Assembly (NCBI RefSeq): GCF_018612915.1
Contig: NZ_JAGGRL010000001.1
Span: forward strand, 478,309 to 542,308
DNA from: Stenotrophomonas sp. ISL-67
GTDB lineage: Bacteria; Pseudomonadota; Gammaproteobacteria; Xanthomonadales; Xanthomonadaceae
DNA: 64,000 nucleotides
Reading direction: 5' to 3'
The notes below the pieces were generated by a model. That model ran no database searches and was not told the DNA's origin. It saw only the letters and a list, made by a program, of their open reading frames with translations. The translations under genes and the position numbers were made by a program. This document shows, piece by piece, positions 8,578 through 18,758 of the stretch (position 1 is the first letter of the stretch; every line of letters starts with the position of its first letter).

Positions 8578-9812
8578 CGACGCGGCCCCATGCCCTGGCC
8601 GCCCATGCGCATCTGCGCACCGCCACGGTTGCCGCTGCCGGTGGCGGCCGGGGTGGCGCTGCCTTCGCCGACCACCACCTTCTCGCCTTCCTGCAGGCCC
8701 GACAGCACTTCCACGCTGGAGCCGGTGTTGATGCCGATCCTGACCTTGCGCGGCTGCGGCATGCCATCGGCATCGGCCACGCGCACGAGGTACTGGCCAT
8801 CGCGTGCCTTTGGGCCCAGCGCCACCGACGGAATGATCAGTACGCCCTTGGCCTGCTTGAGCATCACCGAGACCTGCGCGGTCATGTCGATGCGCAGCGT
8901 GCCGTCCGGATTTTCCACGTCGAACAGCGCGTTGTAGTACACCGCCGAACTGGAGCTGGAGCTGGACGAACTGGAACTGCTGGCGCTGTCGCTGGCGATC
9001 GACGACGGCGCCGGGTTGATCTGGCGCAGGGTGGCGTGGTACTTGCGATCCGGGTCGCCCAGTGTGGTGAAGTACACCGGCATGCCGGCCTTGATCTTGA
9101 CCACGTCGGCTTCGGACACTTCGGCATTCACCGTCACCAGGTCCAGCCGCGCCAGCATTACGATGGTGGGTGCGGTCTGGTTGGCGTTGACGGTGCGGCC
9201 TTCTTCGGCGACCACCGCGACCACGGTGCCGTCCATCGGCGCGGTGATCCGGGTGTAGGCCAGGTTGGCATTGGCCGTGCCCAGCTCGGTCTGGCGGCCC
9301 TGGATCTGCGCGTCGTAGGCCTTGACCTGCGCACGGGCGGTCTTGAGCGCGGCCTCGGCGGTGTCGAATTCGGCGCGCGATGTCGCCTCGGCGGCCAGCA
9401 TTTCCTGCTGGCGCGCGAACTCCAGTTCGGCCTGGCGCAGGGTGGCCTGCTGCACCGCGCGCTGGGCAATGACCTGGTCCAGTGACGCCTGCGCGTTGAG
9501 CACGGCATTGCGCTGGGTGGTGGCGTCGATCTCGGCGATCAGGTCGCCCTGCTTTACGGTATCGCCCAGCTGCACCTTCAGCGACTTGATCTGGCCCGAG
9601 GCCTGTGCGCCAACGCTGACCAGTTTGTAGGCATCGATCACCCCGGTGGCTTCCACCGTCTGCTCCAGGTCGCCGCGGGTGACCGGGCTGGTGGCGAGGG
9701 TGGGGGCGCTCGGCTTGCGCAGGCTCCATGCGACAATGCCGGCGACCAGCACGGCCAGGGCGATCACAAGCAGCACGCGGCCGCGGCGGGTGGTAGGCAG
9801 GCGGGACTTCAC
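8574..9812 (-). CDS. macA: MacA-type periplasmic adaptor (HlyD family)
   Basis: Membrane fusion protein linking MacB to the outer membrane channel. About 412 aa from the GTG at 9812: a short basic start, one N-terminal membrane anchor ([17 protein letters not shown]), a lipoyl half-motif, a long alpha-hairpin, the second lipoyl half ([22 protein letters not shown]) and a beta-barrel/MP domain. Unusual: an almost uninterrupted run of about 15 Ser sits in the beta-barrel region, encoded by mixed AGC/AGT/TCC/TCG codons. The C-terminus is Gly/Met/Arg-rich. The GTG is chosen because the anchor begins soon after it; a longer frame to 9959 would invade the divergent promoter. Confidence 0.88.
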   Translation of the reverse strand: MKSRLPTTRRGRVLLVIALAVLVAGIVAWSLRKPSAPTLATSPVTRGDLEQTVEATGVIDAYKLVSVGAQASGQIKSLKVQLGDTVKQGDLIAEIDATTQRNAVLNAQASLDQVIAQRAVQQATLRQAELEFARQQEMLAAEATSRAEFDTAEAALKTARAQVKAYDAQIQGRQTELGTANANLAYTRITAPMDGTVVAVVAEEGRTVNANQTAPTIVMLARLDLVTVNAEVSEADVVKIKAGMPVYFTTLGDPDRKYHATLRQINPAPSSIASDSASSSSSSSSSSSSAVYYNALFDVENPDGTLRIDMTAQVSVMLKQAKGVLIIPSVALGPKARDGQYLVRVADADGMPQPRKVRIGINTGSSVEVLSGLQEGEKVVVGEGSATPAATGSGNRGGAQMRMGGQGMGPRR

Positions 9813-10012
9813 GATGATCGTCAACTCGACAGGCCGGCGTGCGGCGTTGTCAGCATTGTGAAGAGCGCTTGGGGTGGGCTCAACGCTCGCCGTGTAACAC
9901 CACGTAACCGCGCCACGATTCTGCGTGTCCATCTGTATCGTGCGCGGTGCCTGAAACATGCGTACGCAAACCAGAGGATGCGGTTCAGCTCCCGACAGGG
10001 GATCATCGCCGC

Positions 10013-10741
10013 ATGGAGATCACCACTACGATGCAACGCCTGCTGATCGTCGATGACGACAACGACATCCGCCAGCTGCTGGCCGAACAGCTCGGCCGCG
10101 CCGGCTACCAGGTCAGTACCGCCAGCGATGGCCAGGGCATGCGCCAGGTGCTGGAGCGCGAGCACGTGGACCTGATCGTGCTCGACCTCAACCTGCCGCG
10201 CGAGGATGGCCTGACCCTGTGCCGCGACCTGCGCGCACGGTCGAGCACGCCGGTGATCATGCTCACCGCACGCAGCGAACCGATCGACCGCGTGCTGGGC
10301 CTGGAGATGGGCGCCGACGATTACCTGGGCAAGCCGTTCGAACCGCGCGAGCTGCTGGCGCGCATCCGCAATGTGCTGCGCCGGACCGAAGCGCTGCCGG
10401 CCAACCTGGAACCGCTGGCGATTCGTCGCGCCCGATTCTCGCACTGGGTCTTCGACCTCGAGCACCGCCACCTGGTGGACCCGGATGGCCGCGTGGTGGT
10501 GCTGTCCGGGGCCGAGTTCCGGTTGCTGCGGGTGTTCGTCGGCCACGCCAACAAGGTGCTCTCGCGCGAACAACTGGTGTCGCTGAGCAGTGGGCGCAGC
10601 TACGAATCGCAGGACCGCGCGATCGACCTGCAGGTCAGCCGGCTGCGCAACAAGCTGGCCGATGACGGCGGCAGCGATGGCCTGATCAAGACCGTGCGCA
10701 ATGAAGGCTACGTGCTGGCCACGGCGGTCACGCTGGAATGA
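10013..10741 (+). CDS. OmpR-family response regulator
   Basis: 242-aa two-component regulator. The receiver domain has the acidic pair DDD (14-16), phospho-acceptor Asp58 (LIVLDLN), Thr in MLTARS and Lys in LGKPFEP. The C-terminal winged helix has VVVLSGAEFRLLRVF and DRAIDLQVSRLRNKL. Close relatives are OmpR/RstA/ParR-type. It is transcribed divergently from macAB and overlaps the kinase gene by ATGA, so it probably controls itself and the efflux operon (inference from layout). The ATG at 10013 follows AGGGGATC; an ATG at 10031 is possible. Confidence 0.92.
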   Translation: MEITTTMQRLLIVDDDNDIRQLLAEQLGRAGYQVSTASDGQGMRQVLEREHVDLIVLDLNLPREDGLTLCRDLRARSSTPVIMLTARSEPIDRVLGLEMGADDYLGKPFEPRELLARIRNVLRRTEALPANLEPLAIRRARFSHWVFDLEHRHLVDPDGRVVVLSGAEFRLLRVFVGHANKVLSREQLVSLSSGRSYESQDRAIDLQVSRLRNKLADDGGSDGLIKTVRNEGYVLATAVTLE

Positions 10742-12150
10742 TGCGCCTGCGCCGCTTCTTCGCCTCGATGGTCGGGCGCCTGTTCGTGATCCTGCTGCTG
10801 GGCATGAGCGTGGCCGCCATCGGTGCGACCATGCTGGCCAGCGCCAAGCGCCAGCAGGAATTCGAGCGGCAGAACCTCAACCGCATCGCCGATCGCCTGC
10901 AGGGCTTCGTCAACATGCTCGATGGCGATCCCGAGCTGCGCGACCGGCTGCTGACGGTGGGTGGGCCGGCAGTGCGCAGCCTGCCTGAAGGCGCACGGCT
11001 GGGCCGCGAGGATTCGGCCATGATGGGCGTGCTCGACGACCGCCAGGGTCCGGTGGCGCACGCCACCGTGCATTTCACCTCGTTCCGTTCGTGCCTGCCC
11101 AAAGCCCAGGAACTGCTGCCGCCACCGCCCCCGCCGCAGCAGCGGCGCCGGCCTCCGCACGAACGCGACCCGACCTTCATTCCGCCCAAGTGCCGTGCCG
11201 TGCAGGTGCCGCTCAGCGACGGCAAGGTGCTGTCACTGGCGCTGGAATCGCCGGCCATTGCCCATAACGGCATCCTGGCCGTCGACCCGCTGTTCCTGAC
11301 CCTGCTGGTGCTGGCCATCGGTGCGCTTGCCTACGTGGTGGCGCGCATGGCCAGCGCGCCGCTGCAGCGGTTGGCCTCGGCCGCCGCCGAGCTGGGCGAC
11401 GACCTGCAGCGGGCGCCGTTGCCGGTGACCGGGCCGCTGGAAGTACGCCGCGCCGCCGAGGCCTTCAATGCCATGCAGAAGCGCCTGCAACGCACCCTGG
11501 GCGAGCGCACCCAGATGCTGGCGGCGATCACCCATGACCTGCAGACGCCGGTGACGCGGCTGCGCCTGCGGCTGGAGAATGTCAGTGACGAGGCCCTGCG
11601 CGAACGCCTCGTTGGCGACCTGGGGGCGATGCAGGCGCTGATCCGCGAGGGCCTGGAGCTGGCGCGCAGCGCCGAGAGCGCCGAGCCACGAGCCGCGCTG
11701 GACCTGGATTCGCTGCTGGAGAGCATCGTCGAAGACGCGGTCGAGGCCGGCGCCGACGCCCGTTTCGACCAGGCCAGCGGCGCGGTGCTGATGCTGCGCC
11801 CGCTGGCGATGCACCGGCTGTTCTCGAACCTGGTTGACAACGCGATCAGCTACGGCGGCACCGCCCAGGTGCGGGTCGAGCAGGGCGGGGAGGGGGTGCT
11901 GGTGCGGGTGCGCGACAGCGGCCCGGGCCTGGCCGAAGACGAACTGGAAACCGTGTTCGACCCCTTCGTGCGCCTGGAAACCTCGCGCTCGCGCGCCACC
12001 GGCGGGGCAGGGCTGGGCCTGACCATCGCCCGCGCGCTTGCCGAAAAGGACGGTGCCACCCTGCACCTGCGCAACCATCCACAGGGCGGGCTGGAGGCGA
12101 TCGTGCACTGGCCGGCGCCGCCGCGCCCACCGGCCAACCGCGCCAGCTGA
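10738..12150 (+). CDS. Sensor histidine kinase (EnvZ-like) with proline-rich sensor loop
   Basis: 470-aa inner membrane kinase partner of the preceding regulator. A first membrane helix (about 13-33) leads into a periplasmic domain of about 150 residues. This carries a striking LPPPPPPPQQRRRPP stretch (127-140) flanked by Cys119 and Cys152, which could form a disulfide or bind metal (inference). A second helix (184-202), a HAMP linker and the DHp motif AAITHDLQTPVTRL (His266) follow. The ATPase domain has FSNLVDNAISYG, VRDSGPGLAE, FDPFVRLE and GGAGLGLTIARA. Translation is coupled to the regulator (ATGATG overlapping TGA). Confidence 0.92.
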   Translation: MMRLRRFFASMVGRLFVILLLGMSVAAIGATMLASAKRQQEFERQNLNRIADRLQGFVNMLDGDPELRDRLLTVGGPAVRSLPEGARLGREDSAMMGVLDDRQGPVAHATVHFTSFRSCLPKAQELLPPPPPPQQRRRPPHERDPTFIPPKCRAVQVPLSDGKVLSLALESPAIAHNGILAVDPLFLTLLVLAIGALAYVVARMASAPLQRLASAAAELGDDLQRAPLPVTGPLEVRRAAEAFNAMQKRLQRTLGERTQMLAAITHDLQTPVTRLRLRLENVSDEALRERLVGDLGAMQALIREGLELARSAESAEPRAALDLDSLLESIVEDAVEAGADARFDQASGAVLMLRPLAMHRLFSNLVDNAISYGGTAQVRVEQGGEGVLVRVRDSGPGLAEDELETVFDPFVRLETSRSRATGGAGLGLTIARALAEKDGATLHLRNHPQGGLEAIVHWPAPPRPPANRAS

Positions 12151-12269
12151 GCGTGCAGAGGCAAACCGGCGTGGATTTGCCTACTATGGGCATCCCCCGC
12201 CAGTCTTTGCCGCATGAGTGCGCCCGAACTGGCCGGCTTCCCTTCCAGCTCCCCGCCGGATCCCTACGG

Positions 12270-15200
12270 ATGAGGCAGGGGGGAGGCTGGAACCGGTGGC
12301 GGCCGGTACAAGCAGCAGTGACCTTTCAGCGCCTGTGCCTGGCGCTGGTCTGGCTGTGCCTGTTGTCCGGGCTGCCGGCGACGGCAGCCGCCCAGGAGGG
12401 CCCGCCGCCGCTGCGCGACTACGCCATCGACGTGTGGACCTCGCGCAACGGCCTGCCGCACAACTCGCTGCGCGACATCGCGCAGACGCCGGAGGGCCAC
12501 CTGTGGTTCGCCACCTGGGAAGGGCTGGTGCGCTACAACGGCCTGGACTTCACCGTGTTCGATCGCAGCACCGATCCGGGCCTGCGCGACAACGGCGTGG
12601 GCGCGCTGTTCGTCGACCGCGATGGCGGGCTGTGGATCAGCGATTCGCGCGGCAACGTGACCCGGCGCAGCGCCGATGGCCGCTGGCGGGTGTTCGTACA
12701 CCAGCCCCCTGCGCCGCAGGTGCTGATCCAGGCCATGCAGATGGACAGCCATGGCCGGCTCTGGCTGCTGTACGAAGGCAACGGGATCGGCAGCGTGACC
12801 CGCGAGGGGCATTTCGACTATCACAAACCACCGGCTGACGTGCCGATGGCGATGAGCTTCACCAAGCTGGTGGTGGATGCGCAGGACCGGGTCTGGGTCG
12901 GCACGCTCGATGGCCTGGTGGTGCGTGGCACCGATGGCGTGCTGCGCCGCGCGCCGGAGAGCTACGGGCTCGGTCGCGGGCTGGTATGGCCGTACCGCGC
13001 GCCCGACGGCGTGCTGTGGATCGTCGCCGGCGAGCGCATCTACCGCATGCAGGATGGCGTGCCGCAGCTGCAGCACCGGCTGACGCCGGGCATGCACATC
13101 ACCTCGATGCTGCAGGACCGCCACGGCGACCTGTGGCTGGGCACCGAGAACCAGGGCCTGCTGCGGCTGTCGCGGCACGGGCTGGAGCGCCTGCCGGCCG
13201 GGCTGTCGTTGCCGGGCGGGCGGGTCGTCAGCCTGCGCGAGGACGCCGAAGGCAGCATCTGGGTAGGGGCAAACGGCGGCCTGTACCGTCTGCGCGAAAC
13301 GCTGTTCAGCAGTTTCACCGAGCGTGACGGGCTCAGCGGCGATTACGTGCGCACCGTGCTGGAAGACCGCGAGCGCCAACTGTGGGTCGGCAGCGCCCGC
13401 GGCCTGGACCGGCGCGACGCGCAGGGCGTGTTCCACCCGGTGCCGCTGCGCAACCGCGGCGGCAAGACGCCCTCGGTGCTGAGCCTGGCCCAGGACCATG
13501 CGGGTGGGCTGTGGGTGGGCACCTTTGGCGATGGCATCCTGCACCTGGACGGGCAGGGCCGCATGCTGCGCAGCTACGGCACCGAGGACGGCCTGCCCGG
13601 CGGAAACATCCGCGCGATGAGCGTCGACCGCGCTGGCGCGGTGTGGGCCGGCACCCAGAAGGGCGTGGCCCGGCTGGATGCCGACGGGGTGACCGTGCCC
13701 ACCGTGCCGGGCATGCCGACCGGCCTGGTCACCGCCTTGGCCCACGACGCCGAAGGCGATCTGTGGGTGGGCACCATCGAAGGCATCCGGGTGCTGCGCG
13801 GCGACCACGTGCAGCGCATCGACCTGGCATCGTTGGGCGGTGGCCGCAGCGTGTTCGGGTTCCAGCAGATCGGCGATGCGATGTGGATCAGCAGCGACCG
13901 CGGGCTGTACCGCTACCAGGACGGCACGCTGTCACGGGTGGGGCTGGAGCAGGGCATGCCGGTCGATACGGTGTTCCAGCTGGTCCCTGACCGCATCGGC
14001 AATGTCTGGATCAGCAGCAACCGCGGCGTGCTGCGCACCGACATGGACATGCTCAACGACGTGGCCGACGGACGCACGCGGCGGATCGAGGTCGAGCATT
14101 ACAACGAAATCGACGGCATGGCCAATTCGCAGGCCAACGGCAGTTCCGGTCCGTCGGCGATCCTGCGCCAGGACGGCACGTTCTGGGTGGTGACGGCCGG
14201 TGGCCTGAGCACGGTCGACCCCCTGCGGCTGCAGCGCTTCCGCGAACGCCTGGCCCCACCCGCAGCGATCGAAACCGTGCTGGTGGATGGCGTGCCGCTG
14301 CACTGGCAGGGCGCCAACCACAACACGCTGACCGGCGGGCGCCGGCTCAGCATCAGCTACGTGGGCCTGAGTTACCTGATGTCCGAGCGGATCCGCTACC
14401 GCACCCGCCTGGACGGGCTGGACAGCGCCTGGATCGAGCGCGGCCAGCAGCGCAACGTGGAGTTCGTCGGGTTGCCCCCCGGCAACTACACCCTGCACGT
14501 GTCCGCCGCGCACCCGGGGGGCGCCTGGGGCGACAGCGAAGCGGTGTGGTCGTTCACCGTCGAGCCGTTCCTGTGGCAGCGGCGCAGCGCGCAGTTCATG
14601 TGCGGCCTGCTGCTGCTGGCCGGGCTGGTGGCGTTGTACCGCTACCTGATCAAGCGCTACAAGGCCAGCAACGTGCGCCTGGCGCGCAAGGTCGATGCCG
14701 CCACCCGCGACCTCAAGGCGCAGACCGCCAGCCTGCAGGCGTTGAACGAAGAAAAGACCCGGCTGGCCGAACGGTTGGCGGTGCAGGCCGAGCAGTTCGA
14801 GCGGCAGGCGCGCGAGGACGCGCTGACCGGGCTGCCCAACCGCCGCGCGTTCGACGAAGCGCTGGCGCGTGACTTCGCCCGCTCGCAGCGCAGCGGCCAC
14901 CCACTGTGCCTGGTGGTGCTGGACATCGACCACTTCAAGGAAGTCAACGACCGGCACAGCCACAGCGTGGGCGACATCGTGCTGACCCAGGTGGCGCGGG
15001 TGATCGCGTTGGCCTGCCGCGATTCGGACATGCCCGCACGGACCGGCGGCGAGGAGTTCACGCTGCTGCTCAACGACACCCGCCTGGCCGAAGCGGCGCA
15101 GGTCTGCGCGCGCCTGCGCGGGCTGTTCCACGACCATCCGGACTGGGCCGGCGTGCCCGGCCTGCAGGTCACCTTCAGCGCCGGCCTGGTCGAACTGGAT

Positions 15201-15296
15201 CCGGCCGACCGTACCCCGATGCTGCTCTACCAGCGCGCCGACCGCGCCCTGTACCGCGCCAAGAGCGAAGGCCGCGACCGCACCGCGATTGGTTGA
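12270..15296 (+). CDS. Beta-propeller sensor diguanylate cyclase (reg_prop - Y_Y_Y - GGDEF)
   Basis: A roughly 1008-aa membrane sensor that should make c-di-GMP. A signal sequence (RLCLALVWLCLLSGLPATAAA) is followed by about 14 two-component-propeller repeats of the type GHLWFATWEGLVRYNG and GDLWVGTIEGIRVL, forming a periplasmic double propeller. A Y_Y_Y domain (YRTRLDGLDSAWIERG; GLPPGNYTLHVSA), one membrane helix (FMCGLLLLAGLVALYRYL), a coiled coil and a GGDEF domain follow. The GGDEF domain is intact: DALTGLPNRRAF, RTGGEEFTLL, and an RDSD inhibitory site exactly five residues before GGEEF. The start is uncertain: ATG 12270 lacks a clear Shine-Dalgarno, and GTG 12318 would begin right at the signal peptide. 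Confidence 0.9.
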   Translation: MRQGGGWNRWRPVQAAVTFQRLCLALVWLCLLSGLPATAAAQEGPPPLRDYAIDVWTSRNGLPHNSLRDIAQTPEGHLWFATWEGLVRYNGLDFTVFDRSTDPGLRDNGVGALFVDRDGGLWISDSRGNVTRRSADGRWRVFVHQPPAPQVLIQAMQMDSHGRLWLLYEGNGIGSVTREGHFDYHKPPADVPMAMSFTKLVVDAQDRVWVGTLDGLVVRGTDGVLRRAPESYGLGRGLVWPYRAPDGVLWIVAGERIYRMQDGVPQLQHRLTPGMHITSMLQDRHGDLWLGTENQGLLRLSRHGLERLPAGLSLPGGRVVSLREDAEGSIWVGANGGLYRLRETLFSSFTERDGLSGDYVRTVLEDRERQLWVGSARGLDRRDAQGVFHPVPLRNRGGKTPSVLSLAQDHAGGLWVGTFGDGILHLDGQGRMLRSYGTEDGLPGGNIRAMSVDRAGAVWAGTQKGVARLDADGVTVPTVPGMPTGLVTALAHDAEGDLWVGTIEGIRVLRGDHVQRIDLASLGGGRSVFGFQQIGDAMWISSDRGLYRYQDGTLSRVGLEQGMPVDTVFQLVPDRIGNVWISSNRGVLRTDMDMLNDVADGRTRRIEVEHYNEIDGMANSQANGSSGPSAILRQDGTFWVVTAGGLSTVDPLRLQRFRERLAPPAAIETVLVDGVPLHWQGANHNTLTGGRRLSISYVGLSYLMSERIRYRTRLDGLDSAWIERGQQRNVEFVGLPPGNYTLHVSAAHPGGAWGDSEAVWSFTVEPFLWQRRSAQFMCGLLLLAGLVALYRYLIKRYKASNVRLARKVDAATRDLKAQTASLQALNEEKTRLAERLAVQAEQFERQAREDALTGLPNRRAFDEALARDFARSQRSGHPLCLVVLDIDHFKEVNDRHSHSVGDIVLTQVARVIALACRDSDMPARTGGEEFTLLLNDTRLAEAAQVCARLRGLFHDHPDWAGVPGLQVTFSAGLVELDPADRTPMLLYQRADRALYRAKSEGRDRTAIG

Positions 15297-15959
15297 TCAG
15301 GGGCGTGGCCAGGCGTTGGCGATCTTGCAGAACAGCTTGGCCGTCTGCTCGGTGTCATACACCGCGCTGTGCGCTTCATCGGCATCCCATCCCAGCCCTG
15401 CGGCCGTCGCCGCACGCGCCAGCACGGTCTGCCCATAGGCGATACCGGCCATGGTCACCGTGTCGAACACGCTGAAGGGGTGGAACGGGTTGCGTTTGTG
15501 CCCGACCCGGTTCACTGCGGCATTGATGAAGCCCAGGTCGAAGTGCGCGTTATGGCCGACCAGGATCGCGCGCTGGCAGCCGTACTTCTTCACTGCCGCG
15601 CGCACCGGCGCGAAGATGTGGTCCAGCGCATCCCTTTCCGCCTTGGCCAGCCGGAACGGGTGGTCGAGGATGATGCCGGTGATCTCCAGCGACTTCGGGT
15701 CGATCTCCAGCCCTTCGGCGGGCACCACGTGGGCGCTGGCGGTCTGCCCCGGATAGAGCAGGCCGTTGTCATCCATTTCGATCGGCACGGCCGCGATCTC
15801 CAGCAGCGCGTGGCGCTGGCTGTCGAAGCCGCCTGTTTCCACATCCACCACCACCGGCAGGAAGCCACGGAAGCGGGTTGCCATCATGCGCTGGGCGGCA
15901 GAGGGCACGTCTTCAGCGGCCACCGGCGCGCCGGCGGTCTGGGGGAGGTCTTGAGTCAT
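15297..15959 (-). CDS. rnt: Ribonuclease T
   Basis: DEDDh-family 3'-5' exonuclease that trims tRNA CCA ends and the 3' ends of stable RNAs. 220 aa. The active-site residues are readable: Asp39 and Glu41 ([10 protein letters not shown]), Asp141 ([10 protein letters not shown]), His197 and Asp202 ([10 protein letters not shown]). The N-terminal extension of about 30 residues before the catalytic strand is slightly long. Its stop codon is immediately adjacent to the stop of the convergent GGDEF gene, with no spacer. Confidence 0.94.
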   Translation of the reverse strand: MTQDLPQTAGAPVAAEDVPSAAQRMMATRFRGFLPVVVDVETGGFDSQRHALLEIAAVPIEMDDNGLLYPGQTASAHVVPAEGLEIDPKSLEITGIILDHPFRLAKAERDALDHIFAPVRAAVKKYGCQRAILVGHNAHFDLGFINAAVNRVGHKRNPFHPFSVFDTVTMAGIAYGQTVLARAATAAGLGWDADEAHSAVYDTEQTAKLFCKIANAWPRP

Positions 15960-15968
15960 CGATGGAGT

Positions 15969-16640
15969 TTAGCAGAGCGACCTGACCGTCCCGTGGCGCC
16001 GCTGCCAGACCGCCACGCCGAGCAACGTTGCGCCCAGCACGGCCAACGCCAATGCCGGGGCCGGCAGCAGCCAGCCCAACGGCCACGCCGTGGCCAGTGC
16101 CAGCCCACCCCACGCCAGGGCGTCGGCATGCCCACGCGGTGCCCGGGCCAGGCAGGCATCCACGCTCAGCCGGCCCGCCCCCTGCAGCAGCAGGGGCAGC
16201 AGCATGGCCACGAACAGCAGTGGCAGTTTGAAGTTGCCCTGGCCCTGATCGCTGATCACATAGCCCTGCGCCAGCCCGGCAAGGGAGTCCCAGTGCGCCG
16301 GCCAATGCACCGCTGCGGTGGCAACCACGGTCAGCCCGATCAGCAGCGCCGCGGTGGCGCGGGTGGCGATGCCGAGCAGCAGGCAGGCGCCACCGACCAG
16401 CTCGAGCCAGGTCGCCGCCTGCCAGTTGAACCCGGCCGGCAGCCAGCGCAGCGGCAGCGGGAAGTACGCCTGCACGTTCTCGAACCAGTTCACCCCGCGC
16501 CACTTTTCCAGGCCCGATTCCAGGTATTCCCAGGCCATCAGCAGGCGAAGTCCCAGCGGTGCCAGCCACGTGCCCAGGCCATCGAGGCGGTCGTGGAAGG
16601 GGGAACGGGTGAAGAAGGGCAGGCGCATCGGCGGATCCAT
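15969..16640 (-). CDS. DoxX-family membrane protein of an HvfABCD-like operon (HvfD-like)
   Basis: 223-aa DoxX/SURF4-type protein with about five hydrophobic helices. It carries the DoxX signature region [20 protein letters not shown] and [17 protein letters not shown]. It is the last gene of the minus-strand set sigma factor - EGKCG peptide - DUF692 - DUF2063 - DoxX. In Haemophilus and related bacteria, HvfD of the same gene order accompanies maturation or export of copper-binding peptides; its exact role is unclear. Start ATG 16640 follows AAAGGACC; ATG 16628 is an alternative. Confidence 0.82.
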   Translation of the reverse strand: MDPPMRLPFFTRSPFHDRLDGLGTWLAPLGLRLLMAWEYLESGLEKWRGVNWFENVQAYFPLPLRWLPAGFNWQAATWLELVGGACLLLGIATRATAALLIGLTVVATAAVHWPAHWDSLAGLAQGYVISDQGQGNFKLPLLFVAMLLPLLLQGAGRLSVDACLARAPRGHADALAWGGLALATAWPLGWLLPAPALALAVLGATLLGVAVWQRRHGTVRSLC

Positions 16641-16705
16641 TACAGCGAAAGGTCCTTTGAAGAGGATCGATGCGCCGTGAACGATGCGTTTGGCGTTGGC
16701 GACGT

Positions 16706-17461
16706 TCAGCCACCAGCAGGCCGCGCAGCCGGGCCGATCACCCCTGACGCCAGTAGTTGGGCCAGCAGTGCGCGCCCGGGCGCTTCCAGCGCGACAGGGT
16801 CCAGGCCGTGGTCGTCGGCCAGTTGCCGGAGATGCGTGGCGCCACTGCGCGGCGGCGCTGCCTCCAGCTGGGTCAGCAGCTGCCACGCCAGTGGACTGAG
16901 CTGCGAGAACACGATGCGGCCATCGGCCACCCGGCGCGCCAGCAGGAAGGTCGGTTCGGGCGGCGCGGTGGTGGGTTGGAACGCAACGCCGATCTGCTGC
17001 ACCGGCCAGTGGTAGGCCAGCGGCCAGGCCAGTGGGGAACGCTGCAGCCGTGACTGCCAGGGGTCCACGTCCGTGCCGCACGCACGCAGGGGGTGCGCGT
17101 CGCGCGACTGCAACGCCAGTTCCACCCATTCGTAGTGCGCCAGCTCGGCCAGGAACGGGCGCGGCAGCGCGTCCTGCAACTGCAGCCATTCAACGAACTC
17201 GGCGGCAACCTCGGTGAACAACGGCGAGGCGCAGCGGTGCTCGATGAAATAGCGCCTGCACACGGCGTCCCACTCCTCTTTCTCCAGCAGCTGCAGCAGA
17301 ACGGGAAAACTGCTGCCGAGCAACGCCTGCAGGTTGTTGAACAGCAGGTCGCGGTAGATCTGCACGCGGCGGGCTTCCAGCGCCGCCGGCGCCGGTGCGT
17401 GCAGTGGGTCGCGCAGGTGCCGGGTCAGGGCGAACTGCTGGTCGCGCAGTTGCCCACTCAT
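16706..17461 (-). CDS. DUF2063 partner protein of MNIO enzyme (HvfC/BufC-like)
   Basis: 251-aa protein with the DUF2063 N-terminal helical region ([49 protein letters not shown]) and a winged C-terminal part. In studied systems this family forms a complex with the DUF692 iron enzyme and helps bind the precursor peptide, as MbnC does for MbnB in methanobactin. The start ATG overlaps the DUF692 stop (ATGA at 17458-17461), so the two subunits are translationally coupled. Confidence 0.87.
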   Translation of the reverse strand: MSGQLRDQQFALTRHLRDPLHAPAPAALEARRVQIYRDLLFNNLQALLGSSFPVLLQLLEKEEWDAVCRRYFIEHRCASPLFTEVAAEFVEWLQLQDALPRPFLAELAHYEWVELALQSRDAHPLRACGTDVDPWQSRLQRSPLAWPLAYHWPVQQIGVAFQPTTAPPEPTFLLARRVADGRIVFSQLSPLAWQLLTQLEAAPPRSGATHLRQLADDHGLDPVALEAPGRALLAQLLASGVIGPAARPAGG

Positions 17462-18315
17462 GCGGCCGCTCCGTCCACGCGGCCGGGGCTGCGCAGGATG
17501 CTTCGCATCTGTTGCAGTTCGGCGAGCAGTTCGGCATAGGGCGGAATGTTGAAGTCGCGCTCGAGCAGCGCTGGTCGCGGGCCGAAGGTCCTGCAGGCAT
17601 GCCGGAGCAGTGCCCACACCGGATCGATGACGGCGCTGCCATGGGTGTCGATCTTCAGGTCGTCGGCCTCATCGTAGTGCCCGGCGACATGCAGGCAGAC
17701 GACGCGTGAGGCAGGCAGGCCATCGATGAAGGCCACCGGATCGTAGCGGTGGTTGATGGCGTTGACGTAGACGTTGTTGACGTCCAGCAGCAGGTCGCAG
17801 TCGGCTTCCTGCAGCACCGCCGTGGTGAAGGCAAGCTCGCTCATCGCCGCATGCGGGGTGAGGTAGGTGGACACGTTTTCCACCGCGATGCGGCGGCCCA
17901 GGCGGTCCTGCACCTGGGTGATTCGGGCGGCGGTGTGGCGTACCGCTTCGTCGGTGAACGGCAACGGCAGCAGGTCGTACAGATGGCCATCGTCGCTGCA
18001 GTAACTCAGGTGTTCGCTGTAGAGCCGGACGTGGTGGGTGTCGAGGAAGCGGCCGACCCGGTCGATGAAGGCCAGGTCCAACGGGGCGCTGCCACCGAGC
18101 GAGAGCGACAGCCCATGGCAGGTCAGCGGGTAGCGCGCGCTGAGCCCGCGCAGGTGCTCGCCGAGTACGCCGCCGAGGCCGATCCAGTTTTCCGGCGCGC
18201 ACTCGAGGAAATCGATATCGCCGGGCGGCGCCTGCTCCAGATCGTCGAGCAGGGCGCGGCGCAGGCCCAGCCCCACCGCCGTTGCAGGCAACGGCGGTGG
18301 GGTGGCGCGGGTCAC
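17458..18315 (-). CDS. DUF692 multinuclear non-heme iron oxidative enzyme (MNIO; HvfB/BufB-like)
   Basis: Expected catalytic subunit that oxidises peptide cysteines to copper-chelating groups (oxazolone/thioamide or thiooxazole in characterised relatives). TIM-barrel DUF692 features are visible: [58 protein letters not shown] and IDTHGSAV, which supply the His/Asp/Glu metal ligands. About 285 aa from GTG 18315. An alternative GTG at 18342 has a better Shine-Dalgarno (GAAGGC) and would overlap the end of the peptide gene by 14 bases, coupling their translation. The frame further upstream is antisense-like repeat sequence of the peptide gene and is not coding here. Confidence 0.9.
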   Translation of the reverse strand: MTRATPPPLPATAVGLGLRRALLDDLEQAPPGDIDFLECAPENWIGLGGVLGEHLRGLSARYPLTCHGLSLSLGGSAPLDLAFIDRVGRFLDTHHVRLYSEHLSYCSDDGHLYDLLPLPFTDEAVRHTAARITQVQDRLGRRIAVENVSTYLTPHAAMSELAFTTAVLQEADCDLLLDVNNVYVNAINHRYDPVAFIDGLPASRVVCLHVAGHYDEADDLKIDTHGSAVIDPVWALLRHACRTFGPRPALLERDFNIPPYAELLAELQQMRSILRSPGRVDGAAA

Positions 18316-18328
18316 GCCGGTGCGCGGA

Positions 18329-18679
18329 TCAGTGCCCGGCACCGCACTTGCCTTCGCCACACTTGCCCTCGGCGGTCTTCTTGGCGGCAGGCGCAGGCTT
18401 GGCCTTGGTCTTGTCGGCCCCGCACTTGCCTTCGCCGCACTTGCCTTCAGCGGCCTTCTTGTCGGCCGCGTGCGGCTTCGCCTTGTCGGCGCCGCACTTG
18501 CCTTCGCCGCATTTACCTTCGGCGGCCTTGGCATCGGCCTTGGGCGCGGCCTGTGCGGCGAGTGCGTAGCCTTGGGCCAGGTCGGTCATCGACAGCGCCG
18601 AAGCGGTGCCGGCCAGGCCGAGCCCGCCGGCGAGCGCGGCGCAGGCCAGCAGGGAGGCGTGTTTGGTGGACAGGGTCAT
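18329..18679 (-). CDS. EGKCG-repeat precursor peptide (HvfA/bufferin-like copper-binding RiPP precursor)
   Basis: 116-aa secreted precursor. A Sec-type signal peptide (about 1-28, cleavage near GTASA) is followed by a short linker with [13 protein letters not shown]. Three blocks follow, each containing [10 protein letters not shown], with Lys/Ala/Pro spacers. This gives six Cys (57, 62, 81, 86, 107, 112) in EGKCG context, the motif modified in HvfA by HvfBC. Length and the signal peptide fit periplasmic copper buffering. A good Shine-Dalgarno (AAGGAG, 8 bases) precedes ATG 18679. The first Cys (13) lies in the signal helix and is not expected to be modified. That the six Cys are modified here is inferred from family and gene order. 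Confidence 0.9.
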   Translation of the reverse strand: MTLSTKHASLLACAALAGGLGLAGTASALSMTDLAQGYALAAQAAPKADAKAAEGKCGEGKCGADKAKPHAADKKAAEGKCGEGKCGADKTKAKPAPAAKKTAEGKCGEGKCGAGH

Positions 18680-18758
18680 GCAGAAGCTCCTTGTAATGCC
18701 CTTGCAGGGGCAGGGTGTTGCCAGGGGAGCATGCCGGATTGTCGGCACGCGGGGAATA

